Assembly (NCBI RefSeq): GCF_003254505.1
Contig: NZ_QFYP01000001.1
Coordinates: 62,001-126,000 of the forward strand
Source: Phenylobacterium hankyongense
Lineage (GTDB): Bacteria; Pseudomonadota; Alphaproteobacteria; Caulobacterales; Caulobacteraceae
DNA length: 64,000 nt
Direction: 5' to 3'
The notes under the pieces were generated by a model. It was not told the DNA's origin, ran no database searches, and worked only from the letters and a program-made list of their open reading frames with translations. A program made the translations under genes and the position numbers. Below, one piece after another: positions 42,759-51,545 of this stretch; position 1 is the stretch's first letter, and every line of letters begins with the position of its first letter.

Positions 42759-44813
42759 TCAGTGCGCGGCGGTCGCCGGCGCGGACTTCACCGGCGCGCC
42801 GTGCTGGACGCCCTCCGCCATCAGCGAACCGCAGGCGGCGTCCTTGGCCAGGCCGGGATCGATGAACGGAAGGACGGCCGCCAGCGGCGAGAGCAGGGTC
42901 GCGAGCGCCACCGCCACGCCGCCCTGGGCGATCGTCTGGCCGGGTTGCACCCCGAGCTTGGGGCGCAGGATCGGCCCGTCGACGGTGATCGGCAGCAGCA
43001 GATGGACGAGCCGGAATTCTTTGGAGTGGCCCTGCAGGCGGAACGCCATGCGCTCGGTGCCCATGTTGACCGTGCCGGAGCCGGTGATCAGCACCGGACC
43101 GGTGTCGACGACCACATGGTCGGCGTTGAGCACGCCGTTGACGGCCTGGAAGTGCGCCACGCCGCAGCGGATGGGCGTGGTCTGCTGGTTCTTGGACATC
43201 AGCAGGCCCAGGCCCTTGACGACGTTGACGCCGGCCAGCTCGGCGAAGGCCTGGCGGATCTCGCCGCCGGGGACCACCAGCATCACCTGGCCGTTGGCGT
43301 TGGCGAACGCCTTGTGGACGGAATCCCCGGTCCCATGCAGCTGGGCGCGGCCGACCAGCGAGCCGCCGAACGGGTTCGCGCCGCCGATGCGGACGGGGAT
43401 GAGCTCTTCCAGCCGCGCGTTCGACAGGCGCAGATCCAGATCCGTGACGGGCATGGCCTTGCGGGCGTCGAGGGTCACGTGGCCGGTGATCCTGCCCTGC
43501 GGCAGGTCGAGCGCGACCGGATCGGCCTTCAGCACCCCGGCGTTGAGTTTCACCCGCACCGAGCCCGACCTCAGGTTCACCGGGGCGTTCTTGATGGAGG
43601 CCGCCTTGAAGGTGACGTCGGCGTCGATGGCGCGGATCCGGTCCACCTTCAGGGTGGCGTCCGGCAGCATCCGCTGCTCCGCCTGCAGCTTGCGGGCGAC
43701 CGCCACCTGGGCCGGCGAGGCGACCTTGCCGTGCTTGGGCGCGCCGCCGAAGACCGCGCCGAGGTCGGGGAAGTCTAGCGCGTTGGAGCGCAGGTCGGCG
43801 TTCAACAGCGGCCGGTCGCCGCCGGTCTTCACCGAGATCTTGCCGCTGAGGTCGGAGCTGCCGACCCGTCCCCCAAGGCCGTCGATCCGCCACAGGTGCA
43901 CGTCGCGCGACAGCCGGGCGTGGAGGCTGTACGGCGGCGAGTTCGGCAGCGGCACGCCGGTCAGGCCATAGAGGTCGGCCAGGTCCGGCCCGCGGGCGGT
44001 GGTGTTCATGTAGAACTGGCCGAGGTCGAACGGCTTGGGCACCGCGCCCTTGGCGGTGACGTAGGTGTCGCCGGCGCGGATGTCGGCGTCGAACGGATAG
44101 GGCTTCTTGCGGTCGATGTTGAGCAGCGGCCCGCCCACCACCTGCAGGATGAACGGCTGCTTGTTCAGCGCCCCACGCCCGGTCATTTCGAAACCGCGGT
44201 TGTCGCCGCCGAGCCGCTCGTGGGCGTTGACCGTGCCGTTGAAGGTCAGGCCGCGCTTGGCGTCCTGATAGCTCAGGTGGCCGTCGTCGATGATGAAGTT
44301 GCGGATCGGCGGCAGCCGCAGCGGCTGGTCCTTCTGCTTGCCGTCCGAGAAGTCGTAGTTGGCCCGACCCTGGGCGTCGCGATACAGCCGCACGTTCGGC
44401 TGGGTGAACCGCAGCAGCCGCAGGTCGACGTGGCCGGTGAGCAGCGGGATCAGCCGGATCTGCACGGCGATGCGGCCGATGTCGGCCATCTTGTCCTTGC
44501 CGGCCCAGCCGGGGTTGGCGACCTTCACCCCGTCCACGGTGGCGCTGGGCTGCCAGGACCACAGGTGGACGTTGAGGGGGCCGTCGATGGTCACCTCGCG
44601 GTGCATCCGCGCCGAGGCGATCCGGGCGACGGGCCCGCGGAACCAGTTCCAGTCCCAGATGGCGATCAGGATGGCCACGGCGAGCACCAGCACCGCCAGC
44701 ACGCCGCCGATCCACGCCATGGTCTTGCGCGTCGGCCGCTTCAGCCGGGTCTGCCCCAGCCGTTCGCGGGTCGCTCGCCACTGATCTCGGGTCCAGGTCC
44801 CGGCGCGCTGCAT
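42759..44813 (-). CDS. AsmA family protein
   Basis: The protein has about 684 residues. One N-terminal transmembrane helix (MAWIGGVLAVLVLAVAILIA) follows a basic cytoplasmic segment, then comes a long periplasmic AsmA-type beta-groove domain: REVTIDGPLNVHLWSWQPSA, TQPNVRLYRDAQGRANYDF and a C-terminal AsmA_2-like region with NGQVMLVVPGGEIRQAFAEL. These proteins are thought to bridge the membranes and carry phospholipid. ATG 44813 was chosen; an in-frame TTG at 44909 would add a basic Pro/Arg-rich leader. It is downstream of an initiating sugar transferase gene. Confidence 0.9.
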   Translation of the reverse strand: MQRAGTWTRDQWRATRERLGQTRLKRPTRKTMAWIGGVLAVLVLAVAILIAIWDWNWFRGPVARIASARMHREVTIDGPLNVHLWSWQPSATVDGVKVANPGWAGKDKMADIGRIAVQIRLIPLLTGHVDLRLLRFTQPNVRLYRDAQGRANYDFSDGKQKDQPLRLPPIRNFIIDDGHLSYQDAKRGLTFNGTVNAHERLGGDNRGFEMTGRGALNKQPFILQVVGGPLLNIDRKKPYPFDADIRAGDTYVTAKGAVPKPFDLGQFYMNTTARGPDLADLYGLTGVPLPNSPPYSLHARLSRDVHLWRIDGLGGRVGSSDLSGKISVKTGGDRPLLNADLRSNALDFPDLGAVFGGAPKHGKVASPAQVAVARKLQAEQRMLPDATLKVDRIRAIDADVTFKAASIKNAPVNLRSGSVRVKLNAGVLKADPVALDLPQGRITGHVTLDARKAMPVTDLDLRLSNARLEELIPVRIGGANPFGGSLVGRAQLHGTGDSVHKAFANANGQVMLVVPGGEIRQAFAELAGVNVVKGLGLLMSKNQQTTPIRCGVAHFQAVNGVLNADHVVVDTGPVLITGSGTVNMGTERMAFRLQGHSKEFRLVHLLLPITVDGPILRPKLGVQPGQTIAQGGVAVALATLLSPLAAVLPFIDPGLAKDAACGSLMAEGVQHGAPVKSAPATAAH

Positions 44814-44978
44814 CGGCCGGCGCTCGCCCGTCTCGGGGCGGCGCGCAGGAGCCTTGGCGCCGTCGCGACGGCGACCAGGCTCGGGGTTCGGATAGGATTC
44901 GGTGGTCAAAAGGATTCCGCTCCGCAGCACGCCCGGAAGCCTAACGCACGCGCCCCACTGCGCAGTTCCCCTCAAACC

Positions 44979-45539
44979 CTAATGGCTTACGCCGCGGCCT
45001 CCGGCGGCGGCGCGGGCGGTCGCCAGGAGGATGCGCAGGTCGAACAGCAACGACATGCGCTCCAGGTATTCGCAGTCGAGCTTCACCTTATCCGGGATCG
45101 GCAGCTCGTCGCGCCCATTGATCTGCGCCCAGCCGGTGAGGCCGGGCCGCAGGCGGTCCACGCCGCCCTCGGTGCGCAGCGCCACCAGGTCATCCTGGTT
45201 GAACAGCGCCGGACGGGGCCCCACCAGGCTCATGTCGCCCTTCAGCACGCTCCACAGCTGCGGCAGCTCGTCGAGGCTGGTCCGGCGCAGGAAGCGACCC
45301 AGCGGCGTGATCCAGCGCTCGGGGTCGGCAAGCAGGTGCGTGGCGACCTGCGGCGTGTCGGTCCGCATGGTGCGGAACTTCGGCATGGCGAAGAAGCAGT
45401 TGCCGCGGCCGACCCGCCGCGACCAGTGCAGCGCCGGCCCCGGACTCTCCAGGCGCACCGCCACGGCGAGCGCGACCAGCACCGGCGACAGCACGATCAG
45501 GCCGGTCAGCCCGCCTGCGATATCCACCAGCCGCTTCAC
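44979..45539 (-). CDS. Initiating sugar phosphotransferase, small PglC-like type
   Basis: The 186-residue monotopic enzyme has KRLVDIAGGLTGLIVLSPVL as its re-entrant membrane helix, then [50 protein letters not shown] and LDCEYL. It is the minimal catalytic unit of the family that loads a sugar phosphate on undecaprenyl phosphate. It is the second such enzyme in the window (the other is at 21387-22064), so two different repeat units or starter sugars may be made. Confidence 0.92.
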   Translation of the reverse strand: MKRLVDIAGGLTGLIVLSPVLVALAVAVRLESPGPALHWSRRVGRGNCFFAMPKFRTMRTDTPQVATHLLADPERWITPLGRFLRRTSLDELPQLWSVLKGDMSLVGPRPALFNQDDLVALRTEGGVDRLRPGLTGWAQINGRDELPIPDKVKLDCEYLERMSLLFDLRILLATARAAAGGRGVSH

Positions 45540-45579
45540 GACGCCGCGAAACTCCCTCGCCCGGACCTGCCGGTTCTAG

Positions 45580-45595
45580 GGCGCCGCGCGGCGCC
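45580..45595. terminator. Palindromic G+C hairpin after the Pro/Ala-rich protein gene
   Basis: GGCGCC-GCGC-GGCGCC (45580-45595) is a perfect 16-bp palindrome just downstream of the gene ending at 45604 on the minus strand and upstream of the sugar transferase start. Without a T-run it may end or attenuate transcription between the two genes; this is inferred. Confidence 0.3.
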
Positions 45596-45603
45596 GCGCC
45601 AAC

Positions 45604-46095
45604 TCAGACGGTCGGCGGCTCCGACGACCGGGCCTGGGGCTTGGCCTTGGGCGCGATCGAGCGCGGTTCCGACGGCTCAGGGCGCGGCGTGGGTGCGACG
45701 GCGCGCGGCTCCGGGGGAGCCGCCATTTCCAGCGTCGGCGCTGCGGCGACCTCGTTGGCGGCGTCCAGCGCCTCGACCACGGGGGCGATCGGCGCAGCTT
45801 CGCCGCCGACCGGCGCCGGCGGCAGCTCCGGCTTGGCCAGGGCTTCGAGCACAGGCTCAGCGGCCGACGTCGCGGCGTCGGCGAGGTCGACGGCCTTTTC
45901 CGGCGCCTTGGCCGTTCGGGCGAACATCGCCTCCAGGTTCTCCGGCCGGGCCCATTGGGTCATCCACCACCAGGCGACGCCGCTCATGGCGACCCCGGCG
46001 AACAGGCCCCACAGCGGCGTGGCGAAGCCGATGAGGGCCTCGGGGGCCGGCGGTTTGGGGAAAAGCTCACGTGTCTCACCAGCGATCATGGTCAT
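45604..46095 (-). CDS. Single-pass membrane protein with Pro/Ala/Glu-rich tail, unknown function
   Basis: The 163-residue protein has a short cytoplasmic N-terminus, one transmembrane helix (LWGLFAGVAMSGVAWWWMTQW), then an amphipathic Ala-rich helix around 52-85 and a disordered tail rich in Pro, Ala and Glu. It matches no family I know; the tail resembles spacer segments that cross the periplasm. AGGAGG precedes ATG 46095. A 13/14 copy of the ATTTCGCAAYTGCG element found ahead of the RTX glycanase lies 59 nt upstream. Confidence 0.7.
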   Translation of the reverse strand: MTMIAGETRELFPKPPAPEALIGFATPLWGLFAGVAMSGVAWWWMTQWARPENLEAMFARTAKAPEKAVDLADAATSAAEPVLEALAKPELPPAPVGGEAAPIAPVVEALDAANEVAAAPTLEMAAPPEPRAVAPTPRPEPSEPRSIAPKAKPQARSSEPPTV

Positions 46096-46154
46096 GGCGA
46101 CCTCCTGCGGCTACAGCGACTTTATTGCGTCGCAACATAACACGCCGTCGCTCT

Positions 46155-46168
46155 CGCAGTTGCGAAAT
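46155..46168 (-). promoter_or_regulatory. ATTTCGCAAYTGCG element, copy 2
   Basis: Read on the minus strand this is ATTTCGCAACTGCG, differing by one base from 22698-22711. It has the same orientation relative to its gene and nearly the same distance to the start codon (59 versus 67 nt). It lies just outside the 3' end of rlmJ, so it is free intergenic DNA. Confidence 0.4.
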
Positions 46169-46176
46169 TCCGGTGA

Positions 46177-46998
46177 CTAGATGCGATGGACGCGCCCCGC
46201 GCCGCGATCGCCCAAGGTCTGCGCAGTCCAGCCGCAGATCGCCTCCAGCGTCGGCGCCATCTCCTCCGGCCCGCCGACCAGCACCAGGGCGCAGCCGTTC
46301 ATCTTCATCGGATCGGTCAGCGGCCGCATCCGGGTCTCCGCCACCAGGGCCGGCGCCTGCGCCCCGTCTTCCAGGTCGCGCAGGAAGGCGTCGAAGGTCT
46401 CGAGGTCCTTCAGCGGCAGCCAGACCAGCAACTGCGCCAGAGGGTTCTTGCGCCGCACGCCCGCCACCGTGGCGACGATGCGGGCATAGTCGTCGGCGCG
46501 CTCGAACGGTGGGTCGATCAGCACCAGCACCGCGCCCTGCCGGGGGCAGCGCTCCACCGCCATCGCATAGCCGTCCGCGCACAGGGCGCTGACGTTCGGG
46601 CGGCCCTTCAGGAGGTCGCGCAGCGCCGCGTGCTCCTCAGCCCGCAGTTCGCAGGCCAGGTAGCTGTCCTGCGCTCTCATCCGCTCGGCGATCAGCCAGG
46701 GCGATCCGGGATAGCGCCGCACCGGCCCGCCGCCGTTCAGCGCCTTCACCGCCTCGACCAAAGGCGCAAACGCGGCCGGCGCATCGCGCGCCGCCATCAG
46801 CCGGACGATCCCGGCGTCGGCCTCCCCGGATTTGCGCGCCTCCGGGCCCGCCAGGTCATAGAGCCCGCGGCCGGCGTGGGTGTCGATCACCGCCAGCGGC
46901 CCGGCGCCCGCGGTCATCCGCCCCAGCAGCTGCAGCAGCGCGGCGTGCTTGACCAGGTCGGCGAAGTTCCCGGCGTGGAAGGCGTGACGATAGTTCAA
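46177..46998 (-). CDS. rlmJ: 23S rRNA (adenine-2030-N6)-methyltransferase
   Basis: The 273-residue enzyme has the RlmJ pattern: NYRHAFHAGNFADLVKHAAL at the start, IDTHAGRGLYDL for S-adenosylmethionine binding, RYPGSPWLIAERMRAQD and the catalytic LVLIDPPFE block (DPPF). It methylates A2030 of 23S rRNA. The start is TTG 46998 just ahead of NYRHAFH, with GGGATAAG upstream; homologues begin at this point. The frame stays open far upstream (to 48228) only opposite the topoisomerase gene, from which rlmJ diverges by 72 bp. Confidence 0.92.
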   Translation of the reverse strand: MNYRHAFHAGNFADLVKHAALLQLLGRMTAGAGPLAVIDTHAGRGLYDLAGPEARKSGEADAGIVRLMAARDAPAAFAPLVEAVKALNGGGPVRRYPGSPWLIAERMRAQDSYLACELRAEEHAALRDLLKGRPNVSALCADGYAMAVERCPRQGAVLVLIDPPFERADDYARIVATVAGVRRKNPLAQLLVWLPLKDLETFDAFLRDLEDGAQAPALVAETRMRPLTDPMKMNGCALVLVGGPEEMAPTLEAICGWTAQTLGDRGAGRVHRI

Positions 46999-47070
46999 GG
47001 GCTTATCCCGAGCTCTGGCAGGAACCGGCGCTGCGCATACCACGTTGCGGGCGAGCCAGAGGAGGGCGCG

Positions 47071-48174
47071 GTGCAAATGGCCAGGGACATGCCCGACAAC
47101 CAGACGCCAGCCGCGCCGGCGCTGGAGGACGTCGAGGCCGCGGGCCTCAGCTACGTCAGCGACCAGGATCCGGGCCTCCGCCGCGAGAAGGCGGGCGCCG
47201 GCTTCGACTACCTGCGCCCGGACGGCTCCGCGGTCAGCGACGAGCGCACCCTCGACCGCATCCGCAAGCTCGCCATCCCGCCGGCCTGGACCGACGTCTG
47301 GATCAGCCCCAAGGCCAACGGCCACATCCAGGCCACCGGCCGCGACCAGAAGGGCCGCAAGCAGTACCGCTACCACGACGGCTGGCGGCAGGTGCGCGAC
47401 GGCCACAAGTACGACCGCCTCATCGCCTTCGGCCGCGCCCTGCCGAAGCTCCGCGCCCGCGTCGACGCCGATCTCGCCAAGCGCGGCCTGCCCCGCGAGA
47501 AGGTGCTGGCCGCCGTGATCCGGGTCATGGAGATGACGCTGATCCGCGTCGGCAACGAGGAATACGCCAAGGCCAACAAGAGCTTCGGCCTCACCACCCT
47601 GCGCGACCGCCACGCCCGGATCGGCGCCGGCGGGGCGGAATTCGAGTTCCGCGGCAAGAGCGGCAAGATGCACAAGACCAGCTTCCGCGACCGGCGGCTG
47701 GCCCGCATCGTCAAGGCCTGTCAGGACCTGCCCGGCCAGCGGCTGTTCCAGTACATCGACGAGGACGGCGAACGGCGCGCCGTGGAGTCCGCCGACGTCA
47801 ACGCCTACCTGCGCGAGGTGCTGGGCGACGACTTCTCCGCCAAGGACTTCCGCACCTGGGCCGGTACCCTGAACGCCGCCCGCGCGCTCGCCATGCAAAC
47901 CGAATGCGCCAGCGCCTCGGAGGCCAAGCGAAACATCAACACCTGCGTCAAGGCGGTGGCCGGCCTCCTGGGCAACACCGCCGCCGTCTGCCGCGGCGCC
48001 TACATCCATCCGGTGGTGCTGGAGTCCTACGCCGAAGGCGCCCTGCCCCTGAAGCCCGGCAAGAGCGAGCGAGCCTTCGAGCTGGCGGTGCTGCGCTTCC
48101 TGGAGGCGGCCCGCGACAAGAGCGAGGCGGCCGCCACGGCCGCCGCCCGGGACGTAGCGCGCCAGGCCGCCTGA
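47071..48174 (+). CDS. DNA topoisomerase IB
   Basis: The 367-residue protein is a poxvirus-like bacterial topoisomerase IB. An N-terminal DNA-binding part has RIRKLAIPPAWTDVWI and GHIQATGRDQKGRKQYRYH. The catalytic domain has NKSFGLTTLRDRH, FRTWAGTLNAARAL and the active-site Tyr311 in CRGAYIHPVVLESY. It relaxes supercoils through a 3'-phosphotyrosine intermediate. GTG 47071 follows GAGGAGGG; the nearby ATG 47077 is also possible. Short tandem repeats follow the gene. Confidence 0.93.
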   Translation: MQMARDMPDNQTPAAPALEDVEAAGLSYVSDQDPGLRREKAGAGFDYLRPDGSAVSDERTLDRIRKLAIPPAWTDVWISPKANGHIQATGRDQKGRKQYRYHDGWRQVRDGHKYDRLIAFGRALPKLRARVDADLAKRGLPREKVLAAVIRVMEMTLIRVGNEEYAKANKSFGLTTLRDRHARIGAGGAEFEFRGKSGKMHKTSFRDRRLARIVKACQDLPGQRLFQYIDEDGERRAVESADVNAYLREVLGDDFSAKDFRTWAGTLNAARALAMQTECASASEAKRNINTCVKAVAGLLGNTAAVCRGAYIHPVVLESYAEGALPLKPGKSERAFELAVLRFLEAARDKSEAAATAAARDVARQAA

Positions 48175-48179
48175 CCGGC

Positions 48180-48221
48180 CAGGCTTGAGCAGCCAGGCTT
48201 GACCGCTCAGGCCTTGACCCC
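48180..48221 (+). repeat. Three imperfect tandem 14-bp repeats
   Basis: CAGGCTTGA recurs at 48180 and 48194, and as CAGGCCTTGA at 48208, giving a 14-bp period just after the topoisomerase stop. It may be simple slippage DNA or a small protein-binding cluster. No coding role. Confidence 0.6.
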
Positions 48222-48308
48222 GGGGCATGCTGGCGCGGCCCGGCTGAACGGCGCTATGGTCGTCCCCAAACGACGCGGGGGGCGCCCGCGCTCCTGGGAG
48301 GACACCGC

Positions 48309-49526
48309 GTGCTCGGACCGCGCCTGCGCTTCGGCGCCTTCATCGCCCCCTTCCACCCGGTCGACGAGAACCCGACCCTGGCGATCCAGCGCGACCTGGA
48401 GCTCGTCCAGTGGCTGGACGAGCTGGGCTATGACGAGGCCTGGATCGGCGAGCACCACTCCGCCGGCTACGAGCTGATCGCCTCGCCGGAGGTGTTCATC
48501 GCCGCCGCGGCCGAGCGCACCAAGCACATCCGCCTGGGCACCGGCGTCGCCTCCCTGCCCTACCACCACCCGCTGATCCTCGCCGACCGCATCAACCAGC
48601 TCGACCACATGACCCGCGGCCGGGTGATGTTCGGCGCCGGCCCCGGCGCCCTGGTCTCCGACGCCTGGATGATGGGCATTCCGGTGCAGAAGCAGCGCGA
48701 CCGCATGGACGAGGCGCTGGGCGTGCTGGTCCGCCTGTTGCGCGGCGAGGAGGTCACCCATGCCTCGGACTGGTTCGAGCTGGCCAACGCCCGCCTGCAG
48801 ATGACGCCCTACTCGCGGCCGTCGGTGGAGATGGCCGTGGCCAGCCAGGTGTCGCCGACCGGCGCCCGCGCCGCCGGCCAGCACGGCCTGGGCCTGCTGT
48901 CGCTGGGCGCCACCACCACCGCCGGCTTCAACGCGCTGGCCTCCAACTGGGCGATCGCCACCGAGCAGGCCGCCGAGCACGGCCAGACCATGGACCGCAA
49001 CGCCTGGCGGCTGGTCGGGCCGATGCACATCGCCGAGACCCGCGACCAGGCGATGGAGGACATCCGCTTCGGCCTCGAGAAGTGGATCTTCTACTTCCGG
49101 GAGATCGCCAACCTGCCGCTGGTGCCGGAGGGCGACGATCCGGTGCAGGCGATGATCGACACCGGCATGGCGGTGATCGGCACGCCCGAGGACGCCATCG
49201 CCCGCCTCGACCAGCTGGTGGAGGAGTCCGGCGGCTTCGGCGCCTTCCTGCTGATGGCCCACAACTGGGCGCCCTGGGCGGCCACCAAGCGCTCCTATGA
49301 GCTGATGGCGCGCTACGTCTTCCCGAAGTTCCAGCAGCTCAACGTCAACCGCGAGGCCTCGATGAACTGGGTGCGCGGCAACAAGGACGAGTTCACCAGC
49401 CAGGTGCGGCAGGCGGTCGGCGCCCGTATCGTCCAGCACATGATGGAGAAGGGCGCGGACAACATCCGCCCCGACATCGTGGCCATGATCACCGGCGCGG
49501 CGTCCAAGGAGACGCCGGCCGAATAG
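48309..49526 (+). CDS. Luciferase-like flavin-dependent monooxygenase (LLM class)
   Basis: The 405-residue protein is a bacterial-luciferase-fold enzyme: RFGAFIAPFHPVDENPTLAI, ELGYDEAWIGEHHSAGYELI, RLGTGVASLPYHHPLILADR and GRVMFGAGPGALVSDAWMMG. These blocks, with the length, resemble limonene 1,2-monooxygenase-type members, which use reduced FMN and oxygen. No flavin reductase adjoins it. GTG 48309 follows GGGAGG. The substrate is not shown by the sequence. Confidence 0.88.
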   Translation: MLGPRLRFGAFIAPFHPVDENPTLAIQRDLELVQWLDELGYDEAWIGEHHSAGYELIASPEVFIAAAAERTKHIRLGTGVASLPYHHPLILADRINQLDHMTRGRVMFGAGPGALVSDAWMMGIPVQKQRDRMDEALGVLVRLLRGEEVTHASDWFELANARLQMTPYSRPSVEMAVASQVSPTGARAAGQHGLGLLSLGATTTAGFNALASNWAIATEQAAEHGQTMDRNAWRLVGPMHIAETRDQAMEDIRFGLEKWIFYFREIANLPLVPEGDDPVQAMIDTGMAVIGTPEDAIARLDQLVEESGGFGAFLLMAHNWAPWAATKRSYELMARYVFPKFQQLNVNREASMNWVRGNKDEFTSQVRQAVGARIVQHMMEKGADNIRPDIVAMITGAASKETPAE

Positions 49527-49532
49527 TCCTCC

Positions 49533-51533
49533 CTATCGGCGATAGGCGAAGCCGACCCGGAAGGTGCGGGGCTGGGCGTAGCTGTTGATGCCGTCGGCGG
49601 TCTGGGCCGTCACGATGCCGGCGTCGCCGAGATTGTCGACCGCCACATAGACCTCCGAGCTGGGCGCGATGCGCCAGGCCGCGCGGGCGTCCACCTCGAC
49701 GCCGGGCGCGAGCCGCCGGGTGTTCTGGTCGTCGTCGTAGCGCACGCTCTCGTAGCGCGCGTCGGCCGACAGGGTCAGCCGCTCCAGCGGCCGCCAGTCG
49801 AGGCCGCCGGTGACGGTCAGGTCGGGCGCCTGCGCGGGCCGCAGGCCGGTGAGCTGCGGGGCGGTCGAACCGCCGTCGACCCGCGCGTGGGTCGCGGAGA
49901 AGGCCGCGCGCCAGGCCAGCGTCGCCGCGAACTCGCCGCTCGCCTCGCCCTCGAGGCCGTAGGCGTTGATCTTGCCGGCGTTCTGGCGCTGGCGCAGGGT
50001 GCCGCCGGCCGGGATGAAGCCGGCGGTCGGGAAGGTCGCCGGCCCGACGCCCACGGTCACGTTGGTGATCGGATCCTCGACGCGGTTGTAGAACAGGGTC
50101 GCGCTCCAGCGCACCGGGCCGTCGCCGCCGGCGCCCGCCTCGATCCCCTGCAGGGTCTCGGGCCGCAGCGTCGGGTTGGCCTCGGTGACGTCGTTGCCGA
50201 CCCGGAACGGCCGGTACAGCTCGTTCAGCGTCGGCGGCCGGAAGCCGGCGTAGGCCGCGCCGCGCAGCCAGAGGTCGGGCGTGAAGGTGTAGCGGATGCC
50301 CGCCCGCGCCGTCGGCGTCGTGCCGGAGGCGTCGGGCGTCGACTGGTTCAGCGTCGTGGCGCCGGTCGCCAGCGTGTACTCGTGGCGGTTGGCGTTGCTG
50401 TTGCCCCAGGCGTCGACGCGCGCGCCGGCCGTCAGCAGCCACGGCCCCTGATCCAGCGAGGTGTCCAGGTAGACGCCGGCCACGGTGGTCTGGCCGCCGG
50501 CGTCCCGGCCCATGGTGTAGGCGCCGTTGATATACCGGAACCGCTCGTGCTCGACGCCGGTGGTCAGCCGCCCGTCAACGCCGGCTTCCCACTCGACCAG
50601 GCCCAGAACCCCTTGCAGGGCGGCGTTGACGCCATAGCCCTGGGCCGGCGTCGCGTACTGGTCGTTGGCGGGCGTGGTGGTGGCGCGGCCGGCGGCCACC
50701 GCGACGGAGCTGTTGGCCAGGTCGCTGGCCCGCGCCCAGGCCTGCAGGCGCCAGCCGCCGACGCCTTCGGCCGCCGGCTTCGCCAGGGTGAAGGTGGCCG
50801 ACGCGCCGCTCGCGATGGAGCGCGCGCCGATCAGGCCGGCGCCGCGGCGCTCCTCATAGGCGCCCAGCCGCGCGGCGGCCTGGATGCCGTTGATCTCGTG
50901 CTGGACGCGGAAGGCGAAGGACTCGTCCTGGAGCGTGAGCGGCTGGTCGGCCGCGCCACGCTGGGCGCCGCGCACCGGCGTGTATCCGTCGGAAGTCTCG
51001 GCGCTGGCGGTGAGCAGCACACCCGGCCCGCCGCCGGAGACCGCGGCGCGATAGCTCCCGCGCTCGCCGGCCGAGACGTCCAGCGCCGCCAGGCCATCCA
51101 CCGCGCCGCGCTCCTGCAGGGCCACGACCCCGGTCAGCGCCCCCGCGCCATACGGCCCCGCGCCGGCGCCGCGGACGATGGTGGCGCCGTCGAGGCCCTC
51201 GGCCGGCAGCGCGGTCCAGATCACCCAGCCGCCGAACGGATCGTTCACCGGCGCCCCGTCGAGCGTCACCAGGGCGCGGCCCGCGCCGGAGCCGGCGATG
51301 GAGCGCAGGGACAGGCCCTGGGTGGTCGGGTTGGCCGCGCCGCTGCCCGTGCGGCGGAACAGCGAAAGCCCGGGCGACTGCTTCAGCGCCTCGTCCAGCC
51401 GGGGATTGATCTTCAGGATCTCCGGCCCGATCTGCACCGCGTCGAACGCCGCCTCGCCGGCCAGCGGGGCCAGGCGCGGGGCGTAGACCACCACAGCTTC
51501 GACGTCGTGCGGAGGGGGCAGATCGACGGGCAT
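49533..51533 (-). CDS. TonB-dependent outer-membrane receptor lacking a visible signal peptide
   Basis: The 666-residue protein has a plug domain (TonB-box-like VEAVVVYAPRL at 11-21, LDEALKQSPGLSLFRRTGSG, TQGLSLRSIAGSGAGRALVT, LDGAPVNDPFGGW) and a 22-strand-type barrel ending FRVGFAYRR. It should import a scarce ligand such as a metal chelate, vitamin or glycan with TonB energy. ATG 51533 follows CGGAGATACTG; an in-frame TGA lies five codons upstream. There is no signal peptide in this or any adjacent frame, so either the leader was lost or the protein is not exported. The ligand is unknown. Confidence 0.85.
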   Translation of the reverse strand: MPVDLPPPHDVEAVVVYAPRLAPLAGEAAFDAVQIGPEILKINPRLDEALKQSPGLSLFRRTGSGAANPTTQGLSLRSIAGSGAGRALVTLDGAPVNDPFGGWVIWTALPAEGLDGATIVRGAGAGPYGAGALTGVVALQERGAVDGLAALDVSAGERGSYRAAVSGGGPGVLLTASAETSDGYTPVRGAQRGAADQPLTLQDESFAFRVQHEINGIQAAARLGAYEERRGAGLIGARSIASGASATFTLAKPAAEGVGGWRLQAWARASDLANSSVAVAAGRATTTPANDQYATPAQGYGVNAALQGVLGLVEWEAGVDGRLTTGVEHERFRYINGAYTMGRDAGGQTTVAGVYLDTSLDQGPWLLTAGARVDAWGNSNANRHEYTLATGATTLNQSTPDASGTTPTARAGIRYTFTPDLWLRGAAYAGFRPPTLNELYRPFRVGNDVTEANPTLRPETLQGIEAGAGGDGPVRWSATLFYNRVEDPITNVTVGVGPATFPTAGFIPAGGTLRQRQNAGKINAYGLEGEASGEFAATLAWRAAFSATHARVDGGSTAPQLTGLRPAQAPDLTVTGGLDWRPLERLTLSADARYESVRYDDDQNTRRLAPGVEVDARAAWRIAPSSEVYVAVDNLGDAGIVTAQTADGINSYAQPRTFRVGFAYRR

Positions 51534-51545
51534 CAGTATCTCCGG

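Noticed and set aside
46177-48228. A 683-codon minus frame apparently extending rlmJ
   Set aside because: The first 410 codons are opposite the topoisomerase IB gene and carry no motifs; the RlmJ start is clear at TTG 46998.
49533-49554. Palindrome CCTATCGGCGATAGG near the end of the TonB receptor gene
   Set aside because: It lies within the coding end of the receptor and its arms encode the last residues; no sign of operator or terminator function.
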